The notes below the pieces were generated by a model. That model was not told the origin of the DNA. It ran no database searches and saw only the letters and a program-made list of their open reading frames with translations. From contig OZ255827.1 in the NCBI GenBank assembly GCA_965277625.1, positions 1,302,001 through 1,366,000 of the forward strand: DNA of 64,000 nt. The letters are read 5' to 3'. Source of the DNA: G965195345 sp965277625 (lineage in GTDB: Bacteria > Pseudomonadota > Gammaproteobacteria > CAKMZV01). The translations under genes were made by a program, and so were the position numbers. Below, in pieces: positions 16,891-25,503 of this stretch (the stretch's first letter is position 1; each line of letters starts with the position of its first letter).

Positions 16891-16901
16891 AATAATGTAG
16901 A

Positions 16902-17258
16902 ATGAAAAATCAAATTACGGATACTTGGAATAATGCCAATGCGTTTCAACAGGCAGGTTTTTCAAAGGAAAATGCAGACGCCTTAGCGTCTATAAATGAG
17001 GACAGTATGCAAAGAGTATTTGATCGAATAGATAGCCAATTTGAACAGATCAATAGAAGAATTGATGCCTTTCAAAATGATGTTGATAGGCGATTTGATG
17101 CTTTTCAAAGTGATATGGATAAACGTTTTGAGCAAGTCGATGCACGCTTTGAACAAACCGAAAGACGTTTTGAACAAGTCGATAAGCGATTCAACTCAAT
17201 GCAATGGATGATCGGTATCTCTGTTGCGCTTCTCGTACTCATTAAATTCTTTAGTTAA
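16902..17258 (+). CDS. DUF1640-like coiled-coil, tail-anchored membrane protein, copy 3
   Basis: This 118-residue paralogue has the same N-terminal motif and C-terminal membrane helix as copies 1 and 2. Its coiled coil is of intermediate length: it lacks one FDAFQSDVDKR block of copy 1 but keeps the RFEQTERRFEQVDKRF end. One substitution near the start changes TLNNA to TWNNA. Downstream DNA is not homologous to that of the other units and no convincing terminator was found before the convergent peptidase gene. Function is unknown. Confidence 0.78.
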   Translation: MKNQITDTWNNANAFQQAGFSKENADALASINEDSMQRVFDRIDSQFEQINRRIDAFQNDVDRRFDAFQSDMDKRFEQVDARFEQTERRFEQVDKRFNSMQWMIGISVALLVLIKFFS

Positions 17259-17395
17259 GATGAGACGCAATCGTGTAAACGGTTGTTAGTCTATCCGCAA
17301 CATACACCAACCCGCACAAAACAATATTTCGCATTTTCGAGCAGGAATACGGTATCGTATGCAATCCCCAAGTTGATGTAAAGCTGAATATAATT

Positions 17396-18085
17396 TTATA
17401 GAATTGCCGATCTTAAGAGATCATGATGCGGTTTCCAGTTTGGCATAAACTGGGTCATTAATGCATAGAAGCGCTTATTATGACCTTTCTCATGCAGATG
17501 CGTTAATTCGTGCATGATGACATATTCTAAGCACTCAATAGGATAGTCTATCAATTTAAGGTTGAGTGTGATTCGTTTGGTACGGATGGCGCAGGTGCCC
17601 CAACGACTTTTCATCAATCGTATATGCCAGCTATTGCTTTTTGTTTGGGTAATCGCTTCCCATTTGGCCAACAATTCTGGTACCAATTGGTTCATTTGTT
17701 CCTGCTTCCAAATATTTAATAGCGTACTTTGAGACTGTTCTGTGCGAGCGATCACTACTTGATGGTTGTCCAAATACACAGCAGGTTTTTGGGGCTCATC
17801 ACGCCACACAACTGGATAAAGTGTGCCAAGAAAGCGCGTTCCTTCCTCCAAAGACTCAGCTTGTGAGCATAACTGAAACGCTTTGTAGGTTTTGTGGATC
17901 CAGTCATGTCTCAAATTCAAAAAATCATTGATCTTTTGAACACTTGTCCCGTATGGCACTGACATGGTGACTTTGCAAGGTTTTTTATGAACGTACAGAT
18001 TCAAATGTTTGACAGCCTTCCAAGAGACTATCACATCAATGCCGTTGAAGTTTATCAGTAATTGTTTCATCTGATGAACGGTCAA
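17396..18085 (-). CDS. YgjP-like zinc metallopeptidase-fold protein (DUF45/M48-type)
   Basis: The 229-residue product ends in a gluzincin-like zinc site, HELTHLHEKGHNKRFYALM, the conserved C-terminal signature of the YgjP/DUF45 family. It is preceded by SRWGTCAIRTKRITLNLKL, another family motif. Members are annotated as predicted metallopeptidases, and some have been reported as nucleotide pyrophosphatases, so the substrate is uncertain. Length is normal. The ATG overlaps the tadA stop by four bases (ATGA), placing it at the end of a - strand operon with tadA, the inositol-phosphatase-like gene and the CorC-like gene. Confidence 0.8.
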   Translation of the reverse strand: MTVHQMKQLLINFNGIDVIVSWKAVKHLNLYVHKKPCKVTMSVPYGTSVQKINDFLNLRHDWIHKTYKAFQLCSQAESLEEGTRFLGTLYPVVWRDEPQKPAVYLDNHQVVIARTEQSQSTLLNIWKQEQMNQLVPELLAKWEAITQTKSNSWHIRLMKSRWGTCAIRTKRITLNLKLIDYPIECLEYVIMHELTHLHEKGHNKRFYALMTQFMPNWKPHHDLLRSAIL

Positions 18086-18573
18086 TGATTACATTTTTTT
18101 CGACGTTGTCTAAAGAATCCACTCAATAACGCACTGCAGTCTTCAGCCAGAATGCCCTGTTCAATGGCAATATGATGATTAGCTTTGTTATCGCTTAAAA
18201 GTTGATAAACGCTTTCTATGGCGCCTGTTTTAGGGTCAGATGCCGCGTAGAATAGTTTATTGATTCGGGCATGAATCATGGCATAAGCGCACATGGCACA
18301 AGGCTCTAAGGTGACGTATAGATCACAACCGTTTAGTCGATAATTTCCCTGGTGGCTGGCGGCCTGCCTGAGAGCGACAATTTCTGCATGCGCTGTAGGA
18401 TCGCTATTTTGAATGACTTTATTATGTCCTTCGCCGATGATCACACCATCTTTCACCACAATGGCGCCAACGGGCACTTCGCCCATTGATTGGGCCTCGC
18501 AAGCAAGCGCATAGGCGCGTTGCATAAATTCAATGGCGTTTGTCTGAATTGAAGTGTGAGAGCAATTGATCAT
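18082..18573 (-). CDS. tadA: tRNA adenosine(34) deaminase
   Basis: TadA converts adenosine to inosine at the wobble position of tRNA-Arg(ACG). The 163-residue product has the deaminase motifs HAEIVALRQ (zinc ligand and catalytic glutamate) and PCAMCAYAMIHARI (two cysteine ligands). The N-terminal part, GEVPVGAIVVKDGVIIGEGHN, is characteristic. The chosen start overlaps the upstream phosphatase gene by 44 bases. An ATG at 18525 would avoid the overlap but would remove the helix that TadA normally has before the core. Confidence 0.93.
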   Translation of the reverse strand: MINCSHTSIQTNAIEFMQRAYALACEAQSMGEVPVGAIVVKDGVIIGEGHNKVIQNSDPTAHAEIVALRQAASHQGNYRLNGCDLYVTLEPCAMCAYAMIHARINKLFYAASDPKTGAIESVYQLLSDNKANHHIAIEQGILAEDCSALLSGFFRQRRKKCNH

Positions 18574-19327
18574 GCAAAGATTTGTTTGCGGTTGCCAGAA
18601 TGGTCTTTTTGCTTATTGAACAAGGTGTGAAAGCGTTATTGTCCAAATCTGAAGAATAGCCGCCCGCCTCTTGTAATATGAGCTGACCAGCACCGCTGTC
18701 CCAAAGCGCTTTTTCACCTGCCATGAAAATTTGAGCTCTATTACACGCAACCCAGCACCATTCAAGCGTTGTAGCACCAAAATGACGATGCGATTTAAAA
18801 GGTTGATTGAACATGAGGGTTGATTTTTTGGGTTCAGGCAAGGTTTTCAAATCAACGATCGCTGTGGCTGTTGACAATTGAAGATGATCTTGGTTGGTCT
18901 TGATCGATTGCCCATTTATCCACGCGCCTTGACCTCGAATGGCATAGAAACATTCTTTGCGCGAAGGGTCATAAGTAATGCCACATTGGGGTAATTTATT
19001 TTCAAGTAAAACCAATGAAGTTGCAAAAAACGGCAATTTATTGGCAAAATTGGTCGTGCCGTCTATGGGGTCAATGACCCAGGTTTGTTGATTGCCCAAA
19101 GCGGCATCACTTTCATCAACCAAACTTTCTTCCCCAATAAATTGATAGTTTGAGTCTTGGTTTTTTAAAAAGTCAATCAAGGCGCGTTGCAACTCAATGT
19201 CGGCATCGGTCACAAAACTGTTATCAGATTTGGTTGTTACAATCCTTGTCTGTTCAAATTTAGCGAGGGTTTCATGAGTAATGCCAATAATAGAGTCGAT
19301 TATGGCTTCTAAGTTGGTCTTATTCAT
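18530..19327 (-). CDS. Inositol monophosphatase family enzyme (SuhB/CysQ-like)
   Basis: The metal-binding motifs of the family are all present: GEESLVDE, VIDPIDGTTNFANKLPFF, and the C-terminal WDSGAGQLILQEAGG. These Mg-dependent phosphatases act on inositol phosphates, fructose 1,6-bisphosphate or 3'-phosphoadenosine 5'-phosphate, and motifs alone do not decide the substrate. I place the start at the ATG at 19327 (MNKTNLEAI, 265 residues), which overlaps the upstream stop by eight bases. An earlier in-frame ATG at 19384 would add 19 residues lying within the upstream gene and unlike the family. Confidence 0.85.
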   Translation of the reverse strand: MNKTNLEAIIDSIIGITHETLAKFEQTRIVTTKSDNSFVTDADIELQRALIDFLKNQDSNYQFIGEESLVDESDAALGNQQTWVIDPIDGTTNFANKLPFFATSLVLLENKLPQCGITYDPSRKECFYAIRGQGAWINGQSIKTNQDHLQLSTATAIVDLKTLPEPKKSTLMFNQPFKSHRHFGATTLEWCWVACNRAQIFMAGEKALWDSGAGQLILQEAGGYSSDLDNNAFTPCSISKKTILATANKSLHDQLLSHFNSDKRH

Positions 19328-20591
19328 CTTTTTCGCTTTGGGGTTGAGTGTGGTGCAATTCAGCCATGAGAATGCTGTTTTCATTGAATTTTAGCACATT
19401 AATGAAACATTCTTGAAAGGGGATGCTCATAGGCGCATTGGGCACCTCGCCTAAAATCTCCAAAATCAGGCCATTTAATGTGGTGGCATCCTCTGCTTCT
19501 AAATTCGTTTCACACGCTTCATTAATTTCTCTCAAAGGCACTGTGGCTTCAATCTGCCATAGATTCGGCGCTTTTTTGATGATGCCTGGTGAAACATCAG
19601 CTATGTCTGAGGTGAAATCGCCCACAATTTCTTCAAGAATATCATCTAAGGTTGTCAACCCGCGAATATTGCCATATTCATCGACAATAAAAGCCAGTCG
19701 TTGCTTTTGTTCTCTAAAATTTTGCAACTGCGACAGAAGGCTTGTGGTTTCTGGAATAATGTAAGGTTCTTGTGATGCCTCTAATATTTTATTGATGCTC
19801 AGATTTTCATTGTTGATCAAACGCAAAGCATCGCGCATGTGCAACACCCCTCTAATTTGGTTGATATGACCATCAAACACGGGTAAGCGCGTATAGGTGA
19901 GATTGGTCAACAAAAGGATCAAGTTTTCACGCGAATCGCGAATATCTAAACCAACAATGTCGTTTTTAGGAATCATAATCTCTTCAATCTGAACATCGCT
20001 TAATTCCAACATGCCGATAATCATTTCTTGATGATTTTTAGGGATAGCTTGTCCTGATTTTTCCACAATGGTTTTAAGGGTATTTGTGTCGATTGAATGA
20101 TTTGATGTCGTTTTAGATTGACCAATAAGCCATAAAAACAATGTGGCAAAGCTATTGACGAACAACACCAAGGGAAGTGCCACTTTAAGCAGTGGCAACA
20201 ATACCAATGAAAAAGGGAAAGCCAGTTTTTCTGGATTTTTTACCGCGAATGTTTTGGGGGCTATTTCAGCAAATACCAGAATAACAAAGGTCAAAATGCC
20301 CGTTGCAAAGGCAACGTACAACTCGCCTCCTAAGCGCAATGCAATCACTGTTGTCAATGCCGATGCCATAATGTTGACAAAATTATTGCCCAGAAGAATC
20401 AAACCGATCAAATGATTGGTGTTTTCTAATAATTTTGATACTCGTAGAGCGCCTCTATTGCCTTGCTCACACAAATGGTTTAAACGATGCTTGTCCAAGG
20501 ACATGAGCGCCGTTTCAGAGCTTGAGAAAAAAGCAGACAATACAATCAATAACAATAAAATGAGAAACAGGGTCAACAATGATACGGTCAT
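19320..20591 (-). CDS. CNNM/CorC-family membrane protein (HlyC/CorC, YfjD-like)
   Basis: The 423-residue product has an N-terminal DUF21/CNNM membrane domain of about four helices, starting LLTLFLILLLLIVLSAFFSS followed by SETALMSLDKHRL. Two CBS domains (about residues 195-320) include the family motif IMIPKNDIVGLD and the segment VDEYGNIRGLTTLDDILEEI. A CorC/HlyC C-terminal domain (about 335-415) completes it. This architecture matches YfjD (CorB) and related proteins linked to magnesium and cobalt efflux; the transported ion is inferred. The gene is 29 bases downstream of glnE on the same strand. Confidence 0.88.
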   Translation of the reverse strand: MTVSLLTLFLILLLLIVLSAFFSSSETALMSLDKHRLNHLCEQGNRGALRVSKLLENTNHLIGLILLGNNFVNIMASALTTVIALRLGGELYVAFATGILTFVILVFAEIAPKTFAVKNPEKLAFPFSLVLLPLLKVALPLVLFVNSFATLFLWLIGQSKTTSNHSIDTNTLKTIVEKSGQAIPKNHQEMIIGMLELSDVQIEEIMIPKNDIVGLDIRDSRENLILLLTNLTYTRLPVFDGHINQIRGVLHMRDALRLINNENLSINKILEASQEPYIIPETTSLLSQLQNFREQKQRLAFIVDEYGNIRGLTTLDDILEEIVGDFTSDIADVSPGIIKKAPNLWQIEATVPLREINEACETNLEAEDATTLNGLILEILGEVPNAPMSIPFQECFINVLKFNENSILMAELHHTQPQSEKDE

Positions 20592-20620
20592 ATGAGGGGA
20601 TTTTAGTGAACGAGGCTTTA

Positions 20621-23362
20621 TTATGACTTATAAAGGGCGTCTTGAAATATTTTTTTCCAGTAATACTGGACCACTGCACTTTGCTTGGCACAAATTTCAG
20701 GGTCGACCAATTGTGGTCGATTGTTTAATTCATTGTCCAACATCATTGAGCGGAGTTCGTGGTAAGTCACTTTCAAATCTTGGAACATTTTGGCGTGCTT
20801 TGGCATGAGGTTTTCTAAGGCTTTTAGTTGAACGTTGACATAGCGCAAATGCGCCAAAGTAGGATACTCATTAGTGTATTTCAATACCAAGTGTTGAGTC
20901 ATAAATTCAATGTCAATGAGTCCGCCAATGCCATGTTTTAGATCAAATTGGGTGGCACTGCCCTTATCTAATTGATTGATCATTTGCACGCGCATATCAA
21001 AAATAGCTTTTCTTAAAGTCTCACTATCGCGTTTTTGGCTGAGAATGGATTTTCTTATTCGACTGAATTTTTCAGCCAAGGCCAAGTTGCCAGCAATAGG
21101 ACGCGCTTTGACCAGGGCCTGATGCTCCCAGACCAAGGCGCGATTTTTTTGATAAATCTCAAATTGTTCGATGTCAACCACCACCGTCCCTTTCTGACCT
21201 TCTGGGCGCAATCTGGTATCAATCTCATATAAAGAACCAAGTGCTGTACGCGATGATAGGATCTGAAGCAGTTTTCGAGTTAATCGAATCAGCCAATTAG
21301 AATTTATTGGCGGTTCAAGCATTTTCAAATCGTACAAGATGACCAAATCTAAATCTGAGTATAAAGACAACTCAGTACTGCCCAATTTTCCATAAGCCAC
21401 TACGAGCACGGGTGAATAGGCCAACTCAAGGTCCATTTCTCCTTTGCCAGCTTGGAATAGGGCTATGCGCATGGCGTGGCGAATACAAACTGTCGCCAAC
21501 CAAGACAGAATACTGGTGACTTGTTCAACGCCAATATAATTATTTAAATAGGCATTTGCAACCTTAAAGGTTTGGATGGATTTAAATTCAATTAACCGAT
21601 GGATTCGTTGTTCGGTATTTTCCATGGGCGTTTGTTCAATAAAGGCATCTAATCTGACGCGCAGCATGCCTTTTTTGGGTGGAATATTCAATGCTTCGGC
21701 AGAGAGGAGTAGGTCGAGCAAGAATGGATGCTGTTTGATTTGACGGCTAAAATAATCGCTTTGTTCGATGAGATTTAGTAAAAGCTTTATGGTTCTGGGG
21801 TTCTCGGCCAACAGCGCAAGATAAACACTACGATTAACAATGACTTTGAGGATTTCCAAATAAGTATTGGCAATGGTTGGTTGGTAAAACTTCTTTTGCA
21901 GTACAGTCTCAGTCAATACATGATTGATGCGCTTGCGACTTTGCTCTGAAGCTTGTTGCACAGGGCGGCTATTGATGAATTCATGAATACGCTCTACACT
22001 GTCTTCATTGGGCGGGACGGGTGTATCTAAACGATCAAAAATTTGTTGAACGTCCTTTAATTCATCGGCGTTCGACCAGTACTGGACATTTTCGTGATGA
22101 TGTTCAAAAGCAACAATCTCATCGAATAAAGCAGAAACCCGCTTGCGCACTTCAATCAATGTGTTATCGAATGCATCGAAGTCTTTAAAGCCCAGACTTT
22201 TCACCAACCACTTAAGTTCAATGCCTTTGCTAGGCAGGCGGTGCCTTTGTTCATCATTCCAATATTGCAGGCGTTGTTCAACCTGCCGTAAAAAGCAATA
22301 ATCATGCTCAAGTTGAGGGTTGATTTCAACGTCTAACAGTTTCGCCTCGATGAGCACAGGCAGGCTATTGAAGACCCCACGTGTTCTTAAGTTGGGATTC
22401 CTGCCCCCATAAATCAGTTGGAGGGTTTGCAGCATAAACTCAAATTCTCTGATACCCCCACGACCTAATTTGACATGCCATCCATCCTTTTTTCGATCAT
22501 TCAAGCCGCGCGCAATCAATGTTTTTGTCTCTCTTAAATCTTCGAGAAAAGTGAAATCAATGTGTTTGCGATACACAAAACTTTGCAACAATTTTTTTAA
22601 GATTTGTTTATCTGAGGTTTGTCCGGTAATGGCTCTGGCCTTACTCAGCGCGAAACGTTCCCAAGCTCGTGCATGCCCCAAGTAGTAGTATTCTAAATTG
22701 GCAAAACTGCTGGCCATGGCACTGGCCGAACCAAAGGGTCGCAAACGTGTATCGACTCGAAAAGCCGAGCCATGCTCTGTCAATTTAGACAATGCTTGAG
22801 TGATTGATTGAGCCAAGCGGATGAAAAATTCAGAATTAGTGATCACCCGACTGGAACGTGTGGTATTTGTCTCTCCACCGTGCGGGTAAACATAGATCAC
22901 ATCAATGTCAGAAGAAAAATTTAATTCTTCACCACCTAATTTGCCCATGGCGAGGACGATTAAATGTTGAGGCGTTTGATCAATTTTTGAGATCGGTTGA
23001 CCGTGTTTTTCAACCAACAGATCGTAATAGTAATCAGTCGTCCATTGGACACAGGCCTCAGCAAAATTAGACAGTTGTTTACAGCTAAATTGGATGTCAT
23101 CCAAGCCTAATAACTCCCTAACGGCAATTTTTGCAGCAATGTGGTGACGGATACGGCAAAGTTCAGCAATTGCTTCAGTTTCAGACCGTGTTTTAGCCGA
23201 AATTTGATCGTCTAAAAAATGATAATATGAAAGGGCATAGGGCGTTTGCACATACTGACCAAATGCTTGGTAATCATTGTCGTAGAATTTTTTTATATGC
23301 CGTGATATAAATGGAGTTTTAAGGCTTTTAATATCTGTTACAATGCCCATGAATTCAGTCAT
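20621..23362 (-). CDS. glnE: Bifunctional glutamine synthetase adenylyltransferase/adenylyl-removing enzyme
   Basis: GlnE adenylylates and deadenylylates glutamine synthetase in response to nitrogen status through PII. The 913-residue product has the expected duplicated nucleotidyltransferase domains. The N-terminal one contains MGKLGGEELNFSSDIDVIYV and the C-terminal one YGKLGSTELSLYSDLDLVIL, each with the Asp-x-Asp metal pair. Each is followed by its helical domain (GRGGIREFEFMLQTLQLIYG; KHGIGGLIDIEFMTQHLVLK). Length is close to E. coli GlnE. The start lies 26 bases from the divergent barrel gene. A second ATG (residue 5) could also be used. Confidence 0.97.
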   Translation of the reverse strand: MTEFMGIVTDIKSLKTPFISRHIKKFYDNDYQAFGQYVQTPYALSYYHFLDDQISAKTRSETEAIAELCRIRHHIAAKIAVRELLGLDDIQFSCKQLSNFAEACVQWTTDYYYDLLVEKHGQPISKIDQTPQHLIVLAMGKLGGEELNFSSDIDVIYVYPHGGETNTTRSSRVITNSEFFIRLAQSITQALSKLTEHGSAFRVDTRLRPFGSASAMASSFANLEYYYLGHARAWERFALSKARAITGQTSDKQILKKLLQSFVYRKHIDFTFLEDLRETKTLIARGLNDRKKDGWHVKLGRGGIREFEFMLQTLQLIYGGRNPNLRTRGVFNSLPVLIEAKLLDVEINPQLEHDYCFLRQVEQRLQYWNDEQRHRLPSKGIELKWLVKSLGFKDFDAFDNTLIEVRKRVSALFDEIVAFEHHHENVQYWSNADELKDVQQIFDRLDTPVPPNEDSVERIHEFINSRPVQQASEQSRKRINHVLTETVLQKKFYQPTIANTYLEILKVIVNRSVYLALLAENPRTIKLLLNLIEQSDYFSRQIKQHPFLLDLLLSAEALNIPPKKGMLRVRLDAFIEQTPMENTEQRIHRLIEFKSIQTFKVANAYLNNYIGVEQVTSILSWLATVCIRHAMRIALFQAGKGEMDLELAYSPVLVVAYGKLGSTELSLYSDLDLVILYDLKMLEPPINSNWLIRLTRKLLQILSSRTALGSLYEIDTRLRPEGQKGTVVVDIEQFEIYQKNRALVWEHQALVKARPIAGNLALAEKFSRIRKSILSQKRDSETLRKAIFDMRVQMINQLDKGSATQFDLKHGIGGLIDIEFMTQHLVLKYTNEYPTLAHLRYVNVQLKALENLMPKHAKMFQDLKVTYHELRSMMLDNELNNRPQLVDPEICAKQSAVVQYYWKKIFQDALYKS

Positions 23363-23388
23363 CCGCCCGTTTTAGAGATTTTTTTTCA

Positions 23389-24375
23389 ATGCGTAGAAAT
23401 TATCAATTATTCGCTTTCATTATAACTTTAATTATGGGGTTCGCCCCTTTCTCTGTACAAGCCGTCCTTAAAAGCAAAACCAGCGCTTTGGTCAATTTTG
23501 AATATTTAACAGCGGTCAAAGACAATCAATCAGATTTTCGCTATGCGAGGCTAGGTTATGTTGGAAGAACAGATTTTGCAACGTTAGATTTAGAATTGAA
23601 CTTAAATCGGATCGATCAAACAACACCCAAATCAACCATTTCACCCATTTTAGAACAAGCCCATATTGAATATCGTCTTAAACCCTACTTTACGCTGACG
23701 GCTGGGCTACAAGCCACGAATTTTGGCATGTCAGCAAGTCGCCCAGATGGTACCGAATTTTTGATCAATCGAGGGGGATTTGATCTTTTACAATTTGACC
23801 ACGCCACAGGTATTCATCTAGATTTGCGATTATCCCAAAGTTTCAACTGGCAATTTGCAGTTTATAACAATGTTGAGCGTTCCATACTCGTTAATCGGCA
23901 AAATTTAAGCACATTAAGTGATTCACCTTTAATTACCACCAAAATCGAATATCAGTATATCAAAGCCATTCATGTGGAATTAAATGCCGCAACACAACAG
24001 TATAAAGACCGATCAAACAGCGATACCATTGGCTTTGATTTCGGCATTTGGGGATATGCAACCCCCTCAGTTAAATTAGAGTTTGAGTTAATCTGGTACG
24101 ATAACATACAGGGCATACGAAATCATTCTGAGAGCGCGACCAATTTATCAGCGAGTTATCGATACAGTCGCTCGTGGGAAGCACTGATTCGCAATCAGAG
24201 CATTCGCGACAGGCAAACCGATTCCATTGATGAGCTATTAGTGGGTTTTCATTATCACCTTGACCGCAACAACCGCCTATCTGCTGCCTGGAGAAGTACT
24301 GGTTCTAATCCCAGATATGATGGTAGCTATGTCAGCGGTAGTGGATTATTCCTGCAATTTCAATTTCGACATTAA
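23389..24375 (+). CDS. Putative outer-membrane beta-barrel (porin-like) protein
   Basis: The 328-residue product has a Sec signal peptide (LFAFIITLIMGFAPFSVQA, cut after VQA). The mature part is built of alternating hydrophobic/polar strands with many aromatic residues, such as FATLDLELNLNRID, HIEYRLKPYFTLTAG and WQFAVYNNVERSIL. The last strand is SGLFLQFQFRH. This pattern is typical of outer-membrane barrels resembling phosphate-selective or trimeric porins, but no family-specific motif allows a substrate call. The final residue is His and not the usual Phe or Trp. The gene is divergent from glnE with only 26 bases between, so its promoter must overlap the glnE start region. Confidence 0.65.
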   Translation: MRRNYQLFAFIITLIMGFAPFSVQAVLKSKTSALVNFEYLTAVKDNQSDFRYARLGYVGRTDFATLDLELNLNRIDQTTPKSTISPILEQAHIEYRLKPYFTLTAGLQATNFGMSASRPDGTEFLINRGGFDLLQFDHATGIHLDLRLSQSFNWQFAVYNNVERSILVNRQNLSTLSDSPLITTKIEYQYIKAIHVELNAATQQYKDRSNSDTIGFDFGIWGYATPSVKLEFELIWYDNIQGIRNHSESATNLSASYRYSRSWEALIRNQSIRDRQTDSIDELLVGFHYHLDRNNRLSAAWRSTGSNPRYDGSYVSGSGLFLQFQFRH

Positions 24376-24421
24376 ACAAAATAACAAAAAATCTTTGTGT
24401 TGCATAAATAAGCACAAATTA

Positions 24422-25024
24422 ATGAAATCAGTACCGCGTAACACACACCAAAAAATCCTTTTAACGGGACCCTTGGGCAGTGGCAAGAGTCTGGCCATAG
24501 AACATTTAAGACAAAAAGGTTTTCATTGTATCCAAGCGGATGACTTGGCTAAAAAACTACTTATGGAGCACCCCGCCGTGCAGACCAAAGCGAGCGAATT
24601 ATTCGGCCAAGATGTTTTTCAAACAGGTGTTTTGAACAAACCGTTGTTCATTCAACGATTTTTTGCCGATCATGACAAAAAACAACAATACCAAGATTTT
24701 TTATATCCCATGGTACAAGCGCACGTCAACGAGCAAGCCAATCAACATGAACGCGTGGTTGTGGAAGTCCCAATGCTGTTTGAATCATTACAAAGAAATC
24801 CAAATGCCTACGCCGATTTTAAATTGATCATTAGCATTGAATCGTCAGCAGGCTTACGTAAACGACGAATACAACAGCGAGATGGCCGTTCAGACAGGGA
24901 AATACAAACCATCATGGATGCCCAAGCCGATTCGGTAGAACGCCAACAAATTGCGCATCAAGTCATCATCAACGATGGCTCATTAGCGCAGTTGTATGAT
25001 GCACTTGATCGCATCATACAATGA
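24422..25024 (+). CDS. coaE: Dephospho-CoA kinase
   Basis: CoaE phosphorylates dephospho-CoA in the last step of coenzyme A synthesis. The 200-residue product has the P-loop GPLGSGKS, the motif CIQADDLAKKL, the lid-region motif RIQQRDGRSDREIQTIMDAQ, and the C-terminal HQVIINDGS, all typical of the family. The usual P-loop GGIGSGKS is altered to GPLGSGKS. I choose the ATG at 24422 (MKSVPRN). A longer frame from 24260 would run through the preceding barrel gene and add 54 unrelated residues. Confidence 0.93.
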   Translation: MKSVPRNTHQKILLTGPLGSGKSLAIEHLRQKGFHCIQADDLAKKLLMEHPAVQTKASELFGQDVFQTGVLNKPLFIQRFFADHDKKQQYQDFLYPMVQAHVNEQANQHERVVVEVPMLFESLQRNPNAYADFKLIISIESSAGLRKRRIQQRDGRSDREIQTIMDAQADSVERQQIAHQVIINDGSLAQLYDALDRIIQ

Positions 25025-25138
25025 CATTATTGATGCAGGTTTACAAGCGATATGTGGAACAAAGTGCAGCGTATGTGCTCTAACTAATGCCGTTCATTGT
25101 GATTTTGTACGAATACAAGCAAATATTAAAAAAAATGC

Positions 25139-25167
25139 TTGGAAAATGTTTCATTACATTGTATTAT
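25139..25167 (+). promoter_or_regulatory. Promoter of tRNA-Asn
   Basis: TTGGAA (25139-25144) and TATTAT (25162-25167) are separated by 17 bases, about 40 bases ahead of the mature tRNA. The discriminator just after the -10 box is GC-rich (ACGCGCC), as in stable-RNA promoters under stringent control. The interval from the coaE stop to this promoter holds nothing else I recognise. Confidence 0.65.
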
Positions 25168-25207
25168 ACGCGCCTTCAGTTCATACTGAAATCCATCCCT
25201 AGATTAC

Positions 25208-25283
25208 TCCGGATTAGCTCAGTTGGTAGAGCAGTAGACTGTTAATCTATTTGTCGCTGGTTCGAGCCCAGCATCCGGAGCCA
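25208..25283 (+). tRNA. tRNA-Asn (anticodon GTT), CCA encoded
   Basis: A complete cloverleaf can be drawn. The acceptor stem is TCCGGAT (25208-25214) with ATCCGGA (25273-25279), and the D-arm is GCTC/GAGC. The anticodon stem is GTAGA/TCTAT around the loop CTGTTAA with anticodon GTT, and the T-arm is GCTGG/CCAGC enclosing TTCGAGC. The discriminator base is G and CCA is encoded at 25281-25283. The 3' end is partly duplicated at 26844, suggesting use as an integration site. Confidence 0.97.
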
Positions 25284-25292
25284 CATTTAACG
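25277..25292 (+). repeat. Att-like direct repeat, left copy (3' end of tRNA-Asn)
   Basis: GGAGCCACATTTAACG covers the last bases of tRNA-Asn, the CCA and nine flanking bases. It recurs with one mismatch as GGAGCCACATTTGACG at 26844-26859. Such duplications are left when an element integrates at the 3' end of a tRNA gene. The repeat is short (12 identical bases, then 3 after the mismatch), so chance is not excluded. Confidence 0.5.
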
Positions 25293-25469
25293 TAATGGTA
25301 AATTCACGAACACATCAAACGGCTATTTTTATAGGCCTAGCTTATGGGAGTTCATTAGTAAGTACCGAAATAAAATAGTGATAATCCGCTTTTTTAAGGC
25401 AAATTCAAATCATGCCCAAATCGAAGCGTCCAGCGAGTGGTATTCCTCTTGGTATATTGATGATAAAAG

Positions 25470-25485
25470 AGCGAATATTATCGCT
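25470..25485 (-). terminator. Weak hairpin downstream of the HEPN-like gene
   Basis: On the - strand AGCGA-TAATAT-TCGCT is followed by CTTTTATC, about 20 bases after the stop of the orphan gene. The stem has only five pairs and the U-run four bases, so it is at best a weak terminator. Confidence 0.35.
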
Positions 25486-25503
25486 TTCATTTCTTGCCTC
25501 TTA

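Larger units (their letters stand above)
15526..17258 (+). repeat. Tandem triplication of a gene plus its leader (three units)
   Basis: Three head-to-tail units begin at TTGGGAC at 15526, 16182 and 16708. Each has a leader that starts near ACGCCCGTTAAAT and contains CTGGATGATACAGTTCAACTCA, here split as CTGGATGATACAG and TTCAACTCA. It ends in ATCCCAGATCAATCTGAATA just before an ATG, and is followed by a DUF1640-like gene. Units 1 and 2 also share a 3' segment with CACATTTGGTTATCCTGAT and a small hairpin. The third unit has different DNA downstream and an extra block in its leader. Spacing is 656 and 526 bases, and most of the difference comes from coiled-coil length. Confidence 0.9.

Noticed and set aside
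15658..17258. The three DUF1640-like genes with their repeats as a CRISPR or phase-variable repeat array
   Set aside because: The repeats are long, coding and few, with no spacer-repeat periodicity. Gene duplication explains them.
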